This document shows, piece after piece, positions 47,601 through 56,907 of a stretch of 64,000 bases of DNA; the first letter of the stretch is position 1; the number at the start of each line of letters is the position of its first letter. Both the position numbers and the translations under genes were made by a program. Source of the DNA: Xenorhabdus ehlersii (GTDB taxonomy: Bacteria > Pseudomonadota > Gammaproteobacteria > Enterobacterales > Enterobacteriaceae); assembly GCF_003610465.1 (NCBI RefSeq), contig NZ_RAQI01000002.1, positions 620,001 through 684,000 of the forward strand. Direction: 5' to 3'. The notes beneath the pieces were generated by a model. It did no database searches. It saw nothing but the letters and a program-made list of their open reading frames with translations, and had not been told where the DNA came from.

Positions 47601-50600
47601 TCAGATCCTGATGCCCACCTATATAAAAGTGGTGATCTGGCTCGTTGGTTGCCTGACGGTAATATTGAATACCTTGGTCGTAATGATTTTCAGGTCAAGA
47701 TCCGTGGTTTCCGTATCGAACTCGGCGAAATTGAGACGACATTGGCGCAATGTCGCGGTGTGCGAGAAGCGGTTGTGATTGTCCGAGAAGATACACCGAA
47801 TGAAAAGCGCCTGGTTGCTTATCTGCTCGCCGAACCCAATACGATATTGATACCAGCAGAACTACGCCAGCAACTGGCACAACACCTCGCTGAGTATATG
47901 CTACCCAGTGCCTTTGTGACGCTTGAAACCTTTCCATTAACACCCAATGGCAAACTCAACCGTCAGGCACTGCCAGTGCCAGATCAAACAGCACTCGCGA
48001 CCCGCAATTATGCAGCGCCCATCGGAAACATAGAAACAACGTTGGCCAAGATTTGGCAAGAATTGCTGACATTGGAACAAGTTGGTCGTCATGATCATTT
48101 CTTTGAACTCGGCGGGCATTCCTTACTCGCCATTCAGCTTGCCACACGCATACGCCAGAAACTGACGCGAGAATTGCATTTGCAGCAACTCTTTTCCCAT
48201 CCTGTCCTGGTGGATTTAGCTACCTTGCTCATCGACACGCCTATGACAACCCAAGTCGTTATTCCCGCTACCAATCGCAATCAACCACTGCCACTCTCCT
48301 TCTCCCAACAACGCTTGTGGTTCCTTGCTCAACTCAATACCAAAGCCAATCTGGCCTATAATATCCCGATAATCCTGCATCTTAACGGGTATCTCGATCA
48401 TGCTGCACTTACAGCTGCGCTTGATCATCTCGTCAGCCGACATGAAAGTTTGCGCACCCGTTTTATCCTGATTGATGAACAACCTTACCAACACATCGAT
48501 AGTGCAGATACGGCTTTTTCTCTGACCTATCGGGATCTGCGCAAATTAGACAAAACTTCCCACATGGCCCGTATTAACGAATTCGCGGAACTTGAAACAC
48601 AAACCCCATTCGATTTCGCTAATGAGTCAATGATTCGAGGTCAATTATTACAACTGTCTGATGAAGAACATGTGCTGATCCTTACCCAGCATCACATCAT
48701 CACCGATGGCTGGTCAGTAGGAATATTGCTCCGCGAGCTGAGTGCCCTCTACCGTATTGCACAAGGGAAATGTAGCGATCCTTTACCCCACCTTCCCATC
48801 CAGTATGCGGACTATGCCGTCTGGCAACAGAAATGGCTGCAAGGTGAGGTTCTCACTGCACAACGGGATTTCTGGCAGAAACAACTGGAAAACGCACCAA
48901 CATTACTGGCTCTCCCTATTGATTACCCACGTCCGCCAGAACAAAGTTATACAGGCGCTCATGTGCCCGTTCACCTGAATGCTGATTTATTGTCGGCTCT
49001 CAAAGCGCTCGGACAACGGCAGGATGCAACATTATTTATGACTTTGCTTACAGCCTGGAGCATCGTGCTTGCCCGTTTGAGCGGACAAGATGATATTGTC
49101 ATTGGCACTCCTGTTGCCAACCGTTCATTAAGTGAACTTGAGGGTTTGATCGGCTTTTTTGTCAACACCTTACCTTTACGCATCAAACTGGAACAGTGCA
49201 ACTCGGTGGCAAATCTGCTTACTTATGTTCGTGAACAGACGCTGGCAGCTTATGCACATCAAGACCTGCCTTTTGAACAATTGGTGGAAGCCCTAAAACC
49301 TGAACGCAGCTTGGGTTACAATCCGATTTTTCAGGTTATGCTGGCCCTGAACAATACGCCCACTCAATCCCTTGAATTACCCGATTTATCAGTCTCGTTG
49401 ATGGCGCCGCCCCACCACAGCGCGTACTTCGACCTGACACTGTCACTGACCGAAAGCCAGAGTGGTCTCAGTGGCTATCTGGAATATGCATCAAGTCTAT
49501 TCGACCGGACGACAGTTGAACGCATGGTAAGTTATCTCACCAATGTACTGACTGCCATGACAACCGATGAAACACAGGCTATTGCTCGCCTGCCGATGTT
49601 GCCCGTTACAGAACGCCAGCAATTATTGGTTGATTTCAATGCCCCTCAAGCTGACTTTCCGCATAATACGTTGATTCACCAATTGTTCGAAGCTCAGGTA
49701 CAACGCACACCAAATGCTACGGCGGTGATCTTTGAAGAACAATCCTTGAATTATGACGAACTGAACTGCCGAGCCAACCAACTGGCACATAGTTTGATTG
49801 CTTTTGGTGTACGCCCTGATGACCGCGTAGCAATTCAGGTTGAACGGGGTTTGGATATGATCGTTGGTCTATTCGGGATCTTAAAAGCAGGTGCCGGTTA
49901 TATCCCGCTTGATCCAGAATATCCTGCCGAACGGCTGATTTATCAGTTATCAGACTGCAATCCTGCCATATTGCTGACCCAGAAACATTTACACACACGC
50001 TTACCAATACAAGATATTCCAATCTGGTTGTTGGACGATGAAATTCATCAAGATAACCTGCAAAAACAGCCTAAATATAATCCTGACAGCAGGCAAACAG
50101 GCGTTCAGCCGCATCATTTGGCCTATATCATCTACACCTCAGGTTCAACCGGAAACCCCAAAGGCGTCATGCTGGAACATCGCAATGTTGTCAGCCTTAT
50201 CCATGCTCATTGCCAGATCAGTGAACCTGCCTTGGGGGATCGTATTCTGCAATTTGTGACCTTCGCATTTGATATTTCAGTGTCAGATATTTTCCCTACT
50301 CTGGCATCGGGTGCCACGCTGGTTCTGCGCCCACCTCATATCAAAATACCGAATAGCACGTTTGTTGATTTTTTACGTGAACAGAAAGTGACAATCATTA
50401 ATATACCGACTGCTTTCTGGCACCATTGGGCGCAAGAAATGAAGGCTAGACGTGTCGGTTTCAGCCCCTATATACGCACCGTTATTGTTGGGGGAGATAA
50501 AGTGGAACACCGCTATTTAATGGATTGGCTGTCGTACCCGGAAACCCAATCCTGCCGCTGGTTTAACGCTTATGGCCCGACAGAAATTACCATCACGGCT

Positions 50601-53267
50601 ACGGCTATGCTGATAGATAAAGCAATGGTGATAGATAACAAACATATTCCGTCCATCACCAATAATATTCCGATTGGCCGGCCACTGTCCAATACACGTA
50701 TCTATATTTTGGACTCACTTGGTCAACCGGTTCCTATCGGCGTGAGTGGCGAAATCTATATCGGCGGAATGGGGGTCGCCCGTGGTTATTCCAACCGACC
50801 AGAGCTGACAGCAGAGAAATTTGTTGTCGATCCCTTTAGCGAACATTCCAACGCTCGCATGTATAAGACCGGAGATTTGGCTCGCTGGCGATCTGACGGC
50901 AATATCGAGTATCTTGGCCGCAATGATTTTCAGGTCAAGCTACGCGGCTTCCGTATCGAACTGGGAGAAATCGAAACCAGATTGATGCAATGCCCCGGCG
51001 TGCGTGAGGCTATCGTGCTTGCCCGTGAAGATAAACTGGGTGATAAGCGCCTGATTGCTTATCTGATCGCCGAACCGAATATGAAACTGGGACCGACAGA
51101 ACTGCGTCAGCAACTGGCACAACATCTCGCCGACTATATGCTGCCCAGCGCATTTGTGATACTAGATGCTTTTCCGTTGGCGCCTAATGGCAAGATTAAC
51201 CGCCAGGCACTACCGATGCCAGATCAAACATCCATTGCAACCCATACTTATGAAGAGCCGCTCGGTGAAATGGAAATTGCCCTGGCTGAGATTTGGCAAG
51301 CATTATTAGGGCTGGAAAAGGTTGGGCGTTATGATCATTTCTTTGAACTCGGTGGTCATTCCCTGATGGTTGTCAACCTGATTGAGCGGCTACGCAACCG
51401 AGGTTGGCACCTTGATGTTCGTACTGTATTTTCCACACCAACACTGGCGAAAATGGCGAAAGTAATGCAGGAAATTCAAGATGATGAATCCTCGCTTACC
51501 GCTCCGCCCAATCTCATCCCCGATGGTTGCTCCACCATTACTCCCGATATGCTGCCGCTGGTTTCTCTGACACAGCACGAGATTGAGACTATCGCTGATA
51601 CCGTTCCTAATGATGCCAACAATATTCAGGATATCTACCCACTTGCGCCATTACAGGAAGGTATGCTGTTCCATCATCTGCTACAAACACAAGGAGATGT
51701 TTATCTGTTGCACCTCTTGCTTGCTTTCAACACCCGCGAGCGTCTTGATGCTTTTCTGGCTGCTTTACAACAGGTTATTAATCGTCACGATATTCTACGC
51801 ACTGCCATCTGCTGGCAGGGTTTAACACAGCCAGTACAAGTTGTTTGGCGCCAGGCACCTCTGTGTATCAAAACCTTTGTGCCAGATAACGATAAGGACG
51901 TTCCGTCTCAATTGTTGGCACAGACAGATCCATACCAACACCGCCTCGATATCAGCCAGGCTCCGCTATTCTCTGCTGATATCACGCATGATCCGAATCA
52001 GGGCGAGTGGTTGTTAGCGTTGTGTTGCCACCATATCCTCAATGACCATATATCGCTGAATATCATCATTGCTGAAATCAATGAACTCCTGCATCATCGT
52101 ACTGAAAAATTACCGTCTATCTTACCGTACCGCCATTTTATCGCCCAATCCCTGCGTGTGCCGATGCCAGATCACGAAGCCTATTTCCGGAAAATACTCG
52201 CTGATGTGGATACACCAACTACGCCTTTCGGCATATTAGATGTTCACAGTGGAAACAGACCTGTCACTGAGATCATCAAGCCACTTAATGCAACACTAAC
52301 CCGTGCTATTCGCAAACAGGCACGCCGTCAAGGAGTTAGTCCCGGAGTCTTGTTTCATGTCGCCTTGGCACAAGTTCTGGCAAAAATAAGTGGGCGAGAT
52401 GATGTCATCTTCGGCACAGTCTTGTCAGGACGTATGCAAGGAAGTGCCGATATTGAGCGAATTCTGGGACTGTTTATCAACACCCTGCCCGTGCGGATCA
52501 CGCTTGCGGGGAACAGCACACAAGAAACTGTGCAAGCAGCTTACCGCAATTTGACGCAGTTACTTGAACATGAACAGGCACCACTGGCGCTAGCTCAACG
52601 TTGCAGCGGTGTAGCACATCCTCTGCCGCTTTTTAATACACTCCTTAATTATCGCCATAGCCAACCAAATGTTGCCAATACCCTATGGGAAGGTATACGT
52701 CTGGTAACAGGACGAGAAAGAACTAACTATCCCATCTATCTGGCTGTAGATGATTTGGGGAAAGGTTTCCTGCTGACAGCTCAAGCTATACCAGGAATCG
52801 ATCCGGCACGCCTGATTGCTGATATGACAACTGCTTTAGCGGATCTGGTAAAAACATTGGAAACCGAGCCACAAAAACCCATCATGAACATTGCTACCCT
52901 GTCTGCCACAGAACGCCAGCAGCTACTGACCGATTTCAACGCTATTCAGGCTGACTTACCGCAAGACACACCAATATCAGGCCAATCTACTATTGGGACA
53001 ATTTCCGGTTACGAAGCGCCTCTCGGTGATGTGGAAACTGCTCTGGCTGAGATTTGGCAAAAATTGCTGAAACGGGAACGAGTCGGTCGTTATGATAATT
53101 TCTTTGCATTGGGAGGTCATTCATTGATAGCAATACAATTGTTGGCTCGTATGCATGAACAAGACATGGCAATTCCATTAGCGACCTTGTTCACTCATCC
53201 TACACTATGTGAACTGGCCAGGGTTATAAACTCAAATCGCTCAACTGTAGCAAATAGCCCAAACTGA
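41655..53267 (+). CDS. nonribosomal peptide synthetase, four modules, last without A domain
   Basis: 3870 residues. Domains (approximate residues): C1 30-470 with HHLVIDG (His155, His156, Asp160); A1 490-995; T1 about 1000-1075 (Ser1037 in LGGHS); dual C/E 1095-1570 with the extra N-terminal HHLLQKQGD motif (His1151) and HHLICDH; A2 1600-2110; T2 (Ser2156); LCL-type C3 2205-2650 with HHIITDGWS; A3 2670-3190; T3 (Ser3236); dual C/E 3280-3745 with HHLLQTQGD (His3340); then T4 (Ser3823) and the end. No A domain stands between the last C/E and T4, and no thioesterase follows. A-domain specificity residues read DAWLLGAVC (A1, hydrophobic, Leu- or Phe-like), DVWYLSLIH (A2, Ser-like but altered) and DISNIGAIT (A3, unknown). 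Dual C/E domains predict D-configured residues 1 and 3. AAGGAG stands before two ATGs, at 41655 and 41661; the second has better spacing. C1 resembles starter or EntF-type condensation domains, so an acyl cap is possible. Confidence 0.93.
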   Translation: MKMLHNNSSQTSSVICNNNSLSSPTYPLSSPQQAIWFDQAIHPHSSNYNLSIFICIEGELKETLFARAFESVVDCHDTLRLQFINTHALPSQKVVHSLPITLDIQDFSSRPDAETRVKQYMDAEFMRPFHLSETLWRTTLLRVSNTCRYWQFCCHHLVIDGTGMFLLINKVIDAYNRLMKGETLNNSAHSYLDFITDNLNYLASEHYSHDRQFWLKRYENLPPPLLQPVNGNNTTNHKQTKPAAPQPVIWSIDQALFKRIEKVAGGQGLPFLHFMYAILTCYFTRTTGVNEIVIGVPVHNRKNTRQKSTMGMFASVLPIGITLSPEDTFRDVMRKAATEMSLCHEHQHFPIAELNRQIHSRQQSGNARLFDVTLSLEPFKANLHMEGENVNVKQLELHSGIPYPLCIRMKQYINTACPEDTHSPISIEFYFSPDYLSITEVMALRSRLAVLLDAALTSLEMPSLTQTKIVNLPILPDIERQQVLMDFNTTQAEFPQDTLIHQLFEAQVRRTPDAIAVVFEEQSLSYDELNKRANRLAYQLIALGVRPDDRVAICIERSLEMVVGLLAILKAGGAFVPLDPTYPTTRLAYMLNDSAPVALVTQTTMTKIGNRHLPTILLDIPDYSVLNEKSEENPEIQALGLTSRHLAYVIYTSGSTGQPKGVMIEHRSLCNLITTQQDMLAITPNNRILQFASNSFDACIWECCMALLAGARLYLARRESLLPGTTLSHYLETHAITHTLLSPTALASMDTLPATLQTLLVGGEACPPTLTKRWAQGRQMINAYGPTESTVCATLCRCESQEDNAPPIGRPIANTQIYILDMHGQPVPRGVVGEIHIAGVGVARGYLNRPELTAERFLADPFSQNPNARMYKTGDLGRWLPDGNIEYLGRNDFQIKLRGFRIELGEIEARLRQCHGIREAVVLPCENSPASKQLVAYLLPKTDTELEPMALRQQLAQHLAEYMIPSAFVTLDAFPLTPNGKLDRQALPKPDHTAIVTRSYQAPRGETETILSQIWQMLLGVKYVSRCDHFFELGGHSLIAVSLIEQLRELGWSIDIQVIFTKPVLKEMAKTLLSVQKNTVQGNTEQEKTTVFTVPPNLIPEGCTAITPDMLTLVSLSQHEINAIAATLPGGAANIQDIYPLAPLQEGILFHHLLQKQGDTYLLRNLLAFDTRERLDTFLATLQQVINRHDILHTSICWQGLAQPVQVVWRQASLTVNTFLPNGEQDISSQLLAHTNPHQYRLDVSQAPLFSADITYDPHQDEWLLVLCIHHLICDHVTLERIIDEIDALLPDHTKNSYLDNRHTDKLPPTLPYRNFVAQSLYLPTSDHEAYFRQVLSDIDAPTAPFGILDIHSEDKQISEAKQPLDVTLSKAIRTQARRQGVSPSILFHVALALVLAKTSGRDDVVFGTVLLGRMQGSTGIDHVMGLLINTLPIRIRLTDNSAQATVQETYLNLMKLLEHEQATLTLAQHCSNVIPPLPLFNTLLNYRHSQADTTFAKWESVRLLMQEERVNYPIGLFVDDWGDGFSLVAQTVSGIDPIRLIGYMTTALTGLTEALETSPHQPILTISILPVVERQQLLVDFNALQSSQDAIFSQNTATDLPQDTFIHQLFEKQVQQNPDAIAVIFEEQSLSYVELNRQANCLAHYLITLGIRPDDRVAICSERSPAMMVGLLAILKAGGAYVPLDPGYPAERLAYILEDAAPVALLTQTLFTQTTLINRLPNVPIVDLNNLAFFTANMPINNPDPKVLGLTSRHLAYVIYTSGSTGLPKGVMNEHRGVVNGLLWSQKAYQLTPQDRVLQKTPFSFDVSVWELFPPLMFGAQLILARPDGHKDPHYLLSEIEKRQITIIYFVPAMLQQFVHAIPAGCCPSLRHILCSGEEFPYVLQQKCLSHFAHCQLHNLYGPTEAAIHVTAWQCVPDRYIGRVPIGKPIANIQIYLLDSHKKPVPIGVTGELYIGGIGVARGYLNLPELTAARFLADPFSSDPDAHLYKSGDLARWLPDGNIEYLGRNDFQVKIRGFRIELGEIETTLAQCRGVREAVVIVREDTPNEKRLVAYLLAEPNTILIPAELRQQLAQHLAEYMLPSAFVTLETFPLTPNGKLNRQALPVPDQTALATRNYAAPIGNIETTLAKIWQELLTLEQVGRHDHFFELGGHSLLAIQLATRIRQKLTRELHLQQLFSHPVLVDLATLLIDTPMTTQVVIPATNRNQPLPLSFSQQRLWFLAQLNTKANLAYNIPIILHLNGYLDHAALTAALDHLVSRHESLRTRFILIDEQPYQHIDSADTAFSLTYRDLRKLDKTSHMARINEFAELETQTPFDFANESMIRGQLLQLSDEEHVLILTQHHIITDGWSVGILLRELSALYRIAQGKCSDPLPHLPIQYADYAVWQQKWLQGEVLTAQRDFWQKQLENAPTLLALPIDYPRPPEQSYTGAHVPVHLNADLLSALKALGQRQDATLFMTLLTAWSIVLARLSGQDDIVIGTPVANRSLSELEGLIGFFVNTLPLRIKLEQCNSVANLLTYVREQTLAAYAHQDLPFEQLVEALKPERSLGYNPIFQVMLALNNTPTQSLELPDLSVSLMAPPHHSAYFDLTLSLTESQSGLSGYLEYASSLFDRTTVERMVSYLTNVLTAMTTDETQAIARLPMLPVTERQQLLVDFNAPQADFPHNTLIHQLFEAQVQRTPNATAVIFEEQSLNYDELNCRANQLAHSLIAFGVRPDDRVAIQVERGLDMIVGLFGILKAGAGYIPLDPEYPAERLIYQLSDCNPAILLTQKHLHTRLPIQDIPIWLLDDEIHQDNLQKQPKYNPDSRQTGVQPHHLAYIIYTSGSTGNPKGVMLEHRNVVSLIHAHCQISEPALGDRILQFVTFAFDISVSDIFPTLASGATLVLRPPHIKIPNSTFVDFLREQKVTIINIPTAFWHHWAQEMKARRVGFSPYIRTVIVGGDKVEHRYLMDWLSYPETQSCRWFNAYGPTEITITATAMLIDKAMVIDNKHIPSITNNIPIGRPLSNTRIYILDSLGQPVPIGVSGEIYIGGMGVARGYSNRPELTAEKFVVDPFSEHSNARMYKTGDLARWRSDGNIEYLGRNDFQVKLRGFRIELGEIETRLMQCPGVREAIVLAREDKLGDKRLIAYLIAEPNMKLGPTELRQQLAQHLADYMLPSAFVILDAFPLAPNGKINRQALPMPDQTSIATHTYEEPLGEMEIALAEIWQALLGLEKVGRYDHFFELGGHSLMVVNLIERLRNRGWHLDVRTVFSTPTLAKMAKVMQEIQDDESSLTAPPNLIPDGCSTITPDMLPLVSLTQHEIETIADTVPNDANNIQDIYPLAPLQEGMLFHHLLQTQGDVYLLHLLLAFNTRERLDAFLAALQQVINRHDILRTAICWQGLTQPVQVVWRQAPLCIKTFVPDNDKDVPSQLLAQTDPYQHRLDISQAPLFSADITHDPNQGEWLLALCCHHILNDHISLNIIIAEINELLHHRTEKLPSILPYRHFIAQSLRVPMPDHEAYFRKILADVDTPTTPFGILDVHSGNRPVTEIIKPLNATLTRAIRKQARRQGVSPGVLFHVALAQVLAKISGRDDVIFGTVLSGRMQGSADIERILGLFINTLPVRITLAGNSTQETVQAAYRNLTQLLEHEQAPLALAQRCSGVAHPLPLFNTLLNYRHSQPNVANTLWEGIRLVTGRERTNYPIYLAVDDLGKGFLLTAQAIPGIDPARLIADMTTALADLVKTLETEPQKPIMNIATLSATERQQLLTDFNAIQADLPQDTPISGQSTIGTISGYEAPLGDVETALAEIWQKLLKRERVGRYDNFFALGGHSLIAIQLLARMHEQDMAIPLATLFTHPTLCELARVINSNRSTVANSPN

Positions 53268-53290
53268 TACCATTAGCCAAAATAAAATTA

Positions 53291-53314
53291 AGTGGTTCCA
53301 CAGCCTGTGGAGCC
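53291..53314 (+). terminator. hairpin after the NRPS gene
   Basis: GTGG-TTCCACAG ... TGTGGA-GCCAC forms a strong imperfect stem 24 bp after the stop. No T-run follows. Confidence 0.5.
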
Positions 53315-53378
53315 ACCTTCGACAAACAATGCCGGATAAATAATATTTCCTCTGAACCGTACCTTTCAGAAAACGCCT

Positions 53379-54137
53379 TTAATTAAAATTAGGTTGCCCA
53401 TTAGATGCGTTTACCCCGCCATCTATCGGTAAGTTCACCCCATTAATGAAACTGGCATCTTCGCTAGCCAAAAATGCAATAGCTGCTGCCACTTCAAAAG
53501 GTTGACCCGCTCTTTTTAGCGGAATACGACTATCGAAATGCGCAAGGGTTTCATCATCAAAACGAGCCACCATTGGCGTCAATACTAAACTTGGGCAAAC
53601 AGCATTGACACGAACTCCTTGTGAACCATGATCCAGCGCCATCGCACGGGTTAAATTCACGACAGCACCTTTTGCTGCGCAATAATGAGCGCCTCCCCAA
53701 TCTCCCCCCAAGCCAGATACCGAGGCATTATTGACAATACATCCTTTACTTTTTAGCAAATAAGGTAAAGCAGAATAGCTACAATTGAGTACACCATTGA
53801 GATTCGTAGCCAGTACTGCATTACCGTCTTCTTGTGAAGTACTCAATAAATCACCAACCACATACAAACCTGCGTTGTTCACCAAAATATCTATTCGGCC
53901 AAAATGCCTGACTGTTTCATCAACCATATTTTTAGCCGATTCTCGGTCCGCAACATCTGTCTGAATCACTAACGCTTTGCCCGAAGGCAATTCACTCAAT
54001 ACACGATTAAGCTTCTCTGTATCGCGCCCAGCTAACACCACAATGGCTCCTTCTTGTGAGAAACGCTTTGCTGTAGCCTCGCCAATGCCACTACCTGCGC
54101 CAGTAATAATGACAACTTTATCCTCAAATCGAATCAT
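53379..54137 (-). CDS. short-chain dehydrogenase/reductase (SDR)
   Basis: 252 residues of the classical SDR type. TGAGSGIGEATAKRF is the NAD(P)-binding motif, DILVNNAGLYVVGDL the NNAG motif, NNASVSGLGGDWGGAHYCAA-KGAVVNL holds Ser and YxxxK. AGRDTEK after strand 2 suggests NADP is possible. The C-terminus (ASFINGVNLPIDGGVNASNG) is standard. The substrate is unknown. Convergent with the NRPS, so not in its operon; it could still tailor a metabolite. Confidence 0.88.
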   Translation of the reverse strand: MIRFEDKVVIITGAGSGIGEATAKRFSQEGAIVVLAGRDTEKLNRVLSELPSGKALVIQTDVADRESAKNMVDETVRHFGRIDILVNNAGLYVVGDLLSTSQEDGNAVLATNLNGVLNCSYSALPYLLKSKGCIVNNASVSGLGGDWGGAHYCAAKGAVVNLTRAMALDHGSQGVRVNAVCPSLVLTPMVARFDDETLAHFDSRIPLKRAGQPFEVAAAIAFLASEDASFINGVNLPIDGGVNASNGQPNFN

Positions 54138-54837
54138 TTTATTACCCTCATTGATATATTTTTAAAGCTAACCGTGTGATATCAAATACAATTAACAAAT
54201 GGGTTCTATTTTTAAGGACAGGAACAAAATCTCATTACACAATTCTTTATGGTCAGGTGATACCAAATATTTTTATAACTGAGATTGGTTCTCGACCCCT
54301 AAATGGAGAATCAAGCAATACCATTGACCTCATTTCTTCTTAGAATTTATATATCAGTTAGCATGGTGTATTTAAGGTATTGACTTAAGACTGGATATCA
54401 ATTTATCCAAAATAGATGTTATCTCGTTGCCAGATAGTGCGTTTTAATTTCATAAAAAAACATTCAATCATCATATCTCCCAGAATATTATTTTTTAATT
54501 ATCTTGCTATGTCTTTTTTTATACTTGGTTAATCATTAAATAGTTGATAACGTGTTGAACAGAGTTTCCCCTCAATAAAATTAGATTAATTAATCACAAT
54601 GTAAAATATTACTCATCTAATATTGAATATAATGTGCTTATTTACATATCTGACAATTATAGCTAGTTACCAACAATTATTAAGTGTTATAAAATCAAAA
54701 ATCCAGATGTATATTAACGACTGTTTTAGGTTAAGAAAAATAAATCAAATTGATTAACCATGTACACTTTACCTTATATAAATAATTTTTTCGCAAGGAG
54801 TGCAATACCTAATTAATTCATATAACTCAAGGGGAAA
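54138..54837. other. 700-bp A+T-rich region with a transposase-like remnant
   Basis: No intact gene. On the minus strand 54403-54474 reads MMIECFFMKLKRTIWQRDNI, like the catalytic-Glu end of IS3-type transposases (E-x-FF-xx-LK). The rest is very A+T-rich and may hold the promoters of the SDR gene and the esterase gene. Confidence 0.35.
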
Positions 54838-55767
54838 ATGATGACATACAAACAGCTTCACTCTCCCGAAACAAAATATCCATCATGGAAATCCAATGAT
54901 GCTCCATTATTTATCATCCTTGGACAATCTAACAGCTATGGTCATGGCACACAATTGCCGCCAAATAAAAGGATTACTCAAGGTTTAAATAATGTATTCA
55001 CTCTATCCCTACCAGAGGTCTATAGCACTCACTTTTCCAAAATTCACTGGACAGGATTAACCAGCTTCGGAAGTGCCAATATTGGTGCTCCCATCGGTTT
55101 ACCTCGCGGCAACCAAGATCATCCTTACAACGCAGCCAACCGCTTTGCTAAATTTTGGCAAGATCATATCAATCAGGGAAATGCACTGTATTTACCGGAT
55201 CTTTACGTGATTTTAATGGGCTGGGGAGGACAAGGAATGTATCTAGATAATTCCCCTGATAACCGCTGGGCACCAGAGCGTGATGCCAGGGATGTGGAGT
55301 CCCTCTATCCCCGTGTCATTAGAACCTTACGCATGGCAATTCATTCATTGCGTAATATGGGCAAAAAAACGCGTATTTTGGCTATTCATTGGAATCAATG
55401 GGAAGCAGAAACAGAGAGTTTAGATGCAGCCAAAGCATCAGAGATGAATTTTACCCGCATTATTACAGGTATTAACGATGCTATCGGCTCTCATAATATT
55501 CCGTGGCGGTTATATTACCCACTTTCAGTCGCTTTTGATCCCATCAATACCAGCTATGTGAATGAAGCAATTAAAGATGTTATTGCCGCTGCACCTAAAT
55601 ATCGTACTTTAATTGATGCAAGGAATTCGCCAAATTACACTGGCATTGCTTCTGAATATGGCGTCTTCCTACCCGATGAAATGCATTATAATGGCAAAAC
55701 TCAAACCTGGTTCGCCCAACAAGAATGGGAACGGATTTTGACCGGTTATCGCGGCAATGAAATATAA
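54838..55767 (+). CDS. SGNH hydrolase, sialate O-acetylesterase-like (SASA family)
   Basis: 309 residues. FIILGQSNSYGHGTQLP (about residue 23) is the GQSN block with the nucleophilic Ser, VILMGWGGQGMYLDN is a Gly block, RILAIHWNQWEAET corresponds to the WxQGExD block (here WNQWEAE), and LPDEMHYNGKTQTWFAQQ carries the D-x-x-H pair. It should hydrolyse O-acetyl esters on sugars or a related ester. No signal peptide, so probably cytoplasmic or released by other means. AGGGG precedes two ATGs. Confidence 0.8.
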   Translation: MMTYKQLHSPETKYPSWKSNDAPLFIILGQSNSYGHGTQLPPNKRITQGLNNVFTLSLPEVYSTHFSKIHWTGLTSFGSANIGAPIGLPRGNQDHPYNAANRFAKFWQDHINQGNALYLPDLYVILMGWGGQGMYLDNSPDNRWAPERDARDVESLYPRVIRTLRMAIHSLRNMGKKTRILAIHWNQWEAETESLDAAKASEMNFTRIITGINDAIGSHNIPWRLYYPLSVAFDPINTSYVNEAIKDVIAAAPKYRTLIDARNSPNYTGIASEYGVFLPDEMHYNGKTQTWFAQQEWERILTGYRGNEI

Positions 55768-55772
55768 ATAAT

Positions 55773-55792
55773 ATGGCGGTTTATGCCGCCAT
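55773..55792 (+). terminator. hairpin after the esterase gene
   Basis: ATGGCGG / CCGCCAT with a six-base loop, a few bases past the stop. Confidence 0.55.
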
Positions 55793-55843
55793 ACAAATTA
55801 ATATATAGTTTGGCTTATTTTATTTAGGCTACTGGTTATTGCA

Positions 55844-56728
55844 TTATTTTAGATATTCGCCGCTACGAAGGGCTTCAATACGCTTATCCAACGGCGGATG
55901 AGATAAGAATAACTCACTGAAACTCTTAGCTTTGCCATTAATACAGAATGCCATCATTCTCCCCTCTTCCTGAGGTTCATAACTGGTCTTAAGACGTTGC
56001 AATGCTGCAATCATCTTTTCGCGACCAACCAATTTCGCTGATCCTGCATCCGCATGGAATTCACGGTAACGGGAGAACCACATGGTAATAATACTTGCCA
56101 GAATACCAAATACGATCTCCAACACCATGGAAATCACCATGTAAACAATTGGATTACCATTACTGCTGCTTTCACTTTCATCATCGTTGCTGGAAAGGAA
56201 ACTTGCAGCAGCTTGTGCAATGATACGTGAAATAAAGATAACGAATGTATTCACAATACCCTGCAACAATGTCATCGTCACCATATCACCATTAGCAATA
56301 TGGCTAATTTCATGTGCAATGACGGCTTCAGCTTCATCACGGCTCATATTGTTCAGTAACCCTGTACTAACAGCAACCAGAGAAGCATTACGGCGTGCCC
56401 CTGTAGCAAATGCGTTAATATCCAAGGCATCATAAATAGCCACTTGTGGCATAGTAATTCCAACTTGATCCGCCTGACGACGTACAGTTTCCATCAACCA
56501 GGCTTCAGTTTCATTGGAAGGTTTTTCAATAACCTGACCACCAACAGAGCGCAGAGCCATCCATTTCGACATTAACAAAGAAATGAATGCACCACCAAAA
56601 CCAAACAAACCAGCCATAATCATGAGGCCAGCAACACTGCTCCGCTGAACTCCTGTAAGTGAAAGTATTATTCCAAACACCACCATGACAGCAAGGTTTG
56701 TGAGAAGGAATAAGGCGATTCTCATCAT
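55844..56728 (-). CDS. htpX: membrane zinc metalloprotease HtpX
   Basis: 294 residues (E. coli 293). Two N-terminal membrane segments ([40 protein letters not shown]) precede the active site [14 protein letters not shown] (HExxH), with two more segments after it and a late Glu in [20 protein letters not shown]. It degrades damaged inner-membrane proteins together with FtsH. Next to prc as in E. coli. Confidence 0.96.
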   Translation of the reverse strand: MMRIALFLLTNLAVMVVFGIILSLTGVQRSSVAGLMIMAGLFGFGGAFISLLMSKWMALRSVGGQVIEKPSNETEAWLMETVRRQADQVGITMPQVAIYDALDINAFATGARRNASLVAVSTGLLNNMSRDEAEAVIAHEISHIANGDMVTMTLLQGIVNTFVIFISRIIAQAAASFLSSNDDESESSSNGNPIVYMVISMVLEIVFGILASIITMWFSRYREFHADAGSAKLVGREKMIAALQRLKTSYEPQEEGRMMAFCINGKAKSFSELFLSHPPLDKRIEALRSGEYLK

Positions 56729-56907
56729 ATAAATTTGCTTCCTTTAATTATCAAACAGTTCAACTAAGAGTTAAACTATAAGGTGGGGACTAACCCCATA
56801 TTATTCAAGTTTTTTAAGACGTTAAGCGATAGAAACAACATAACTTTACAATATGATAAAAAAGGCCGACTAACAAGCCGACCTTTTATCTATAACGAAT
56901 TTTAAAA

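Noticed and set aside
56862..56890. Terminator between prc and htpX
   Set aside because: The GGCCGAC ... GCCGACC elements are not complementary; only a weak stem with A/T ends forms.
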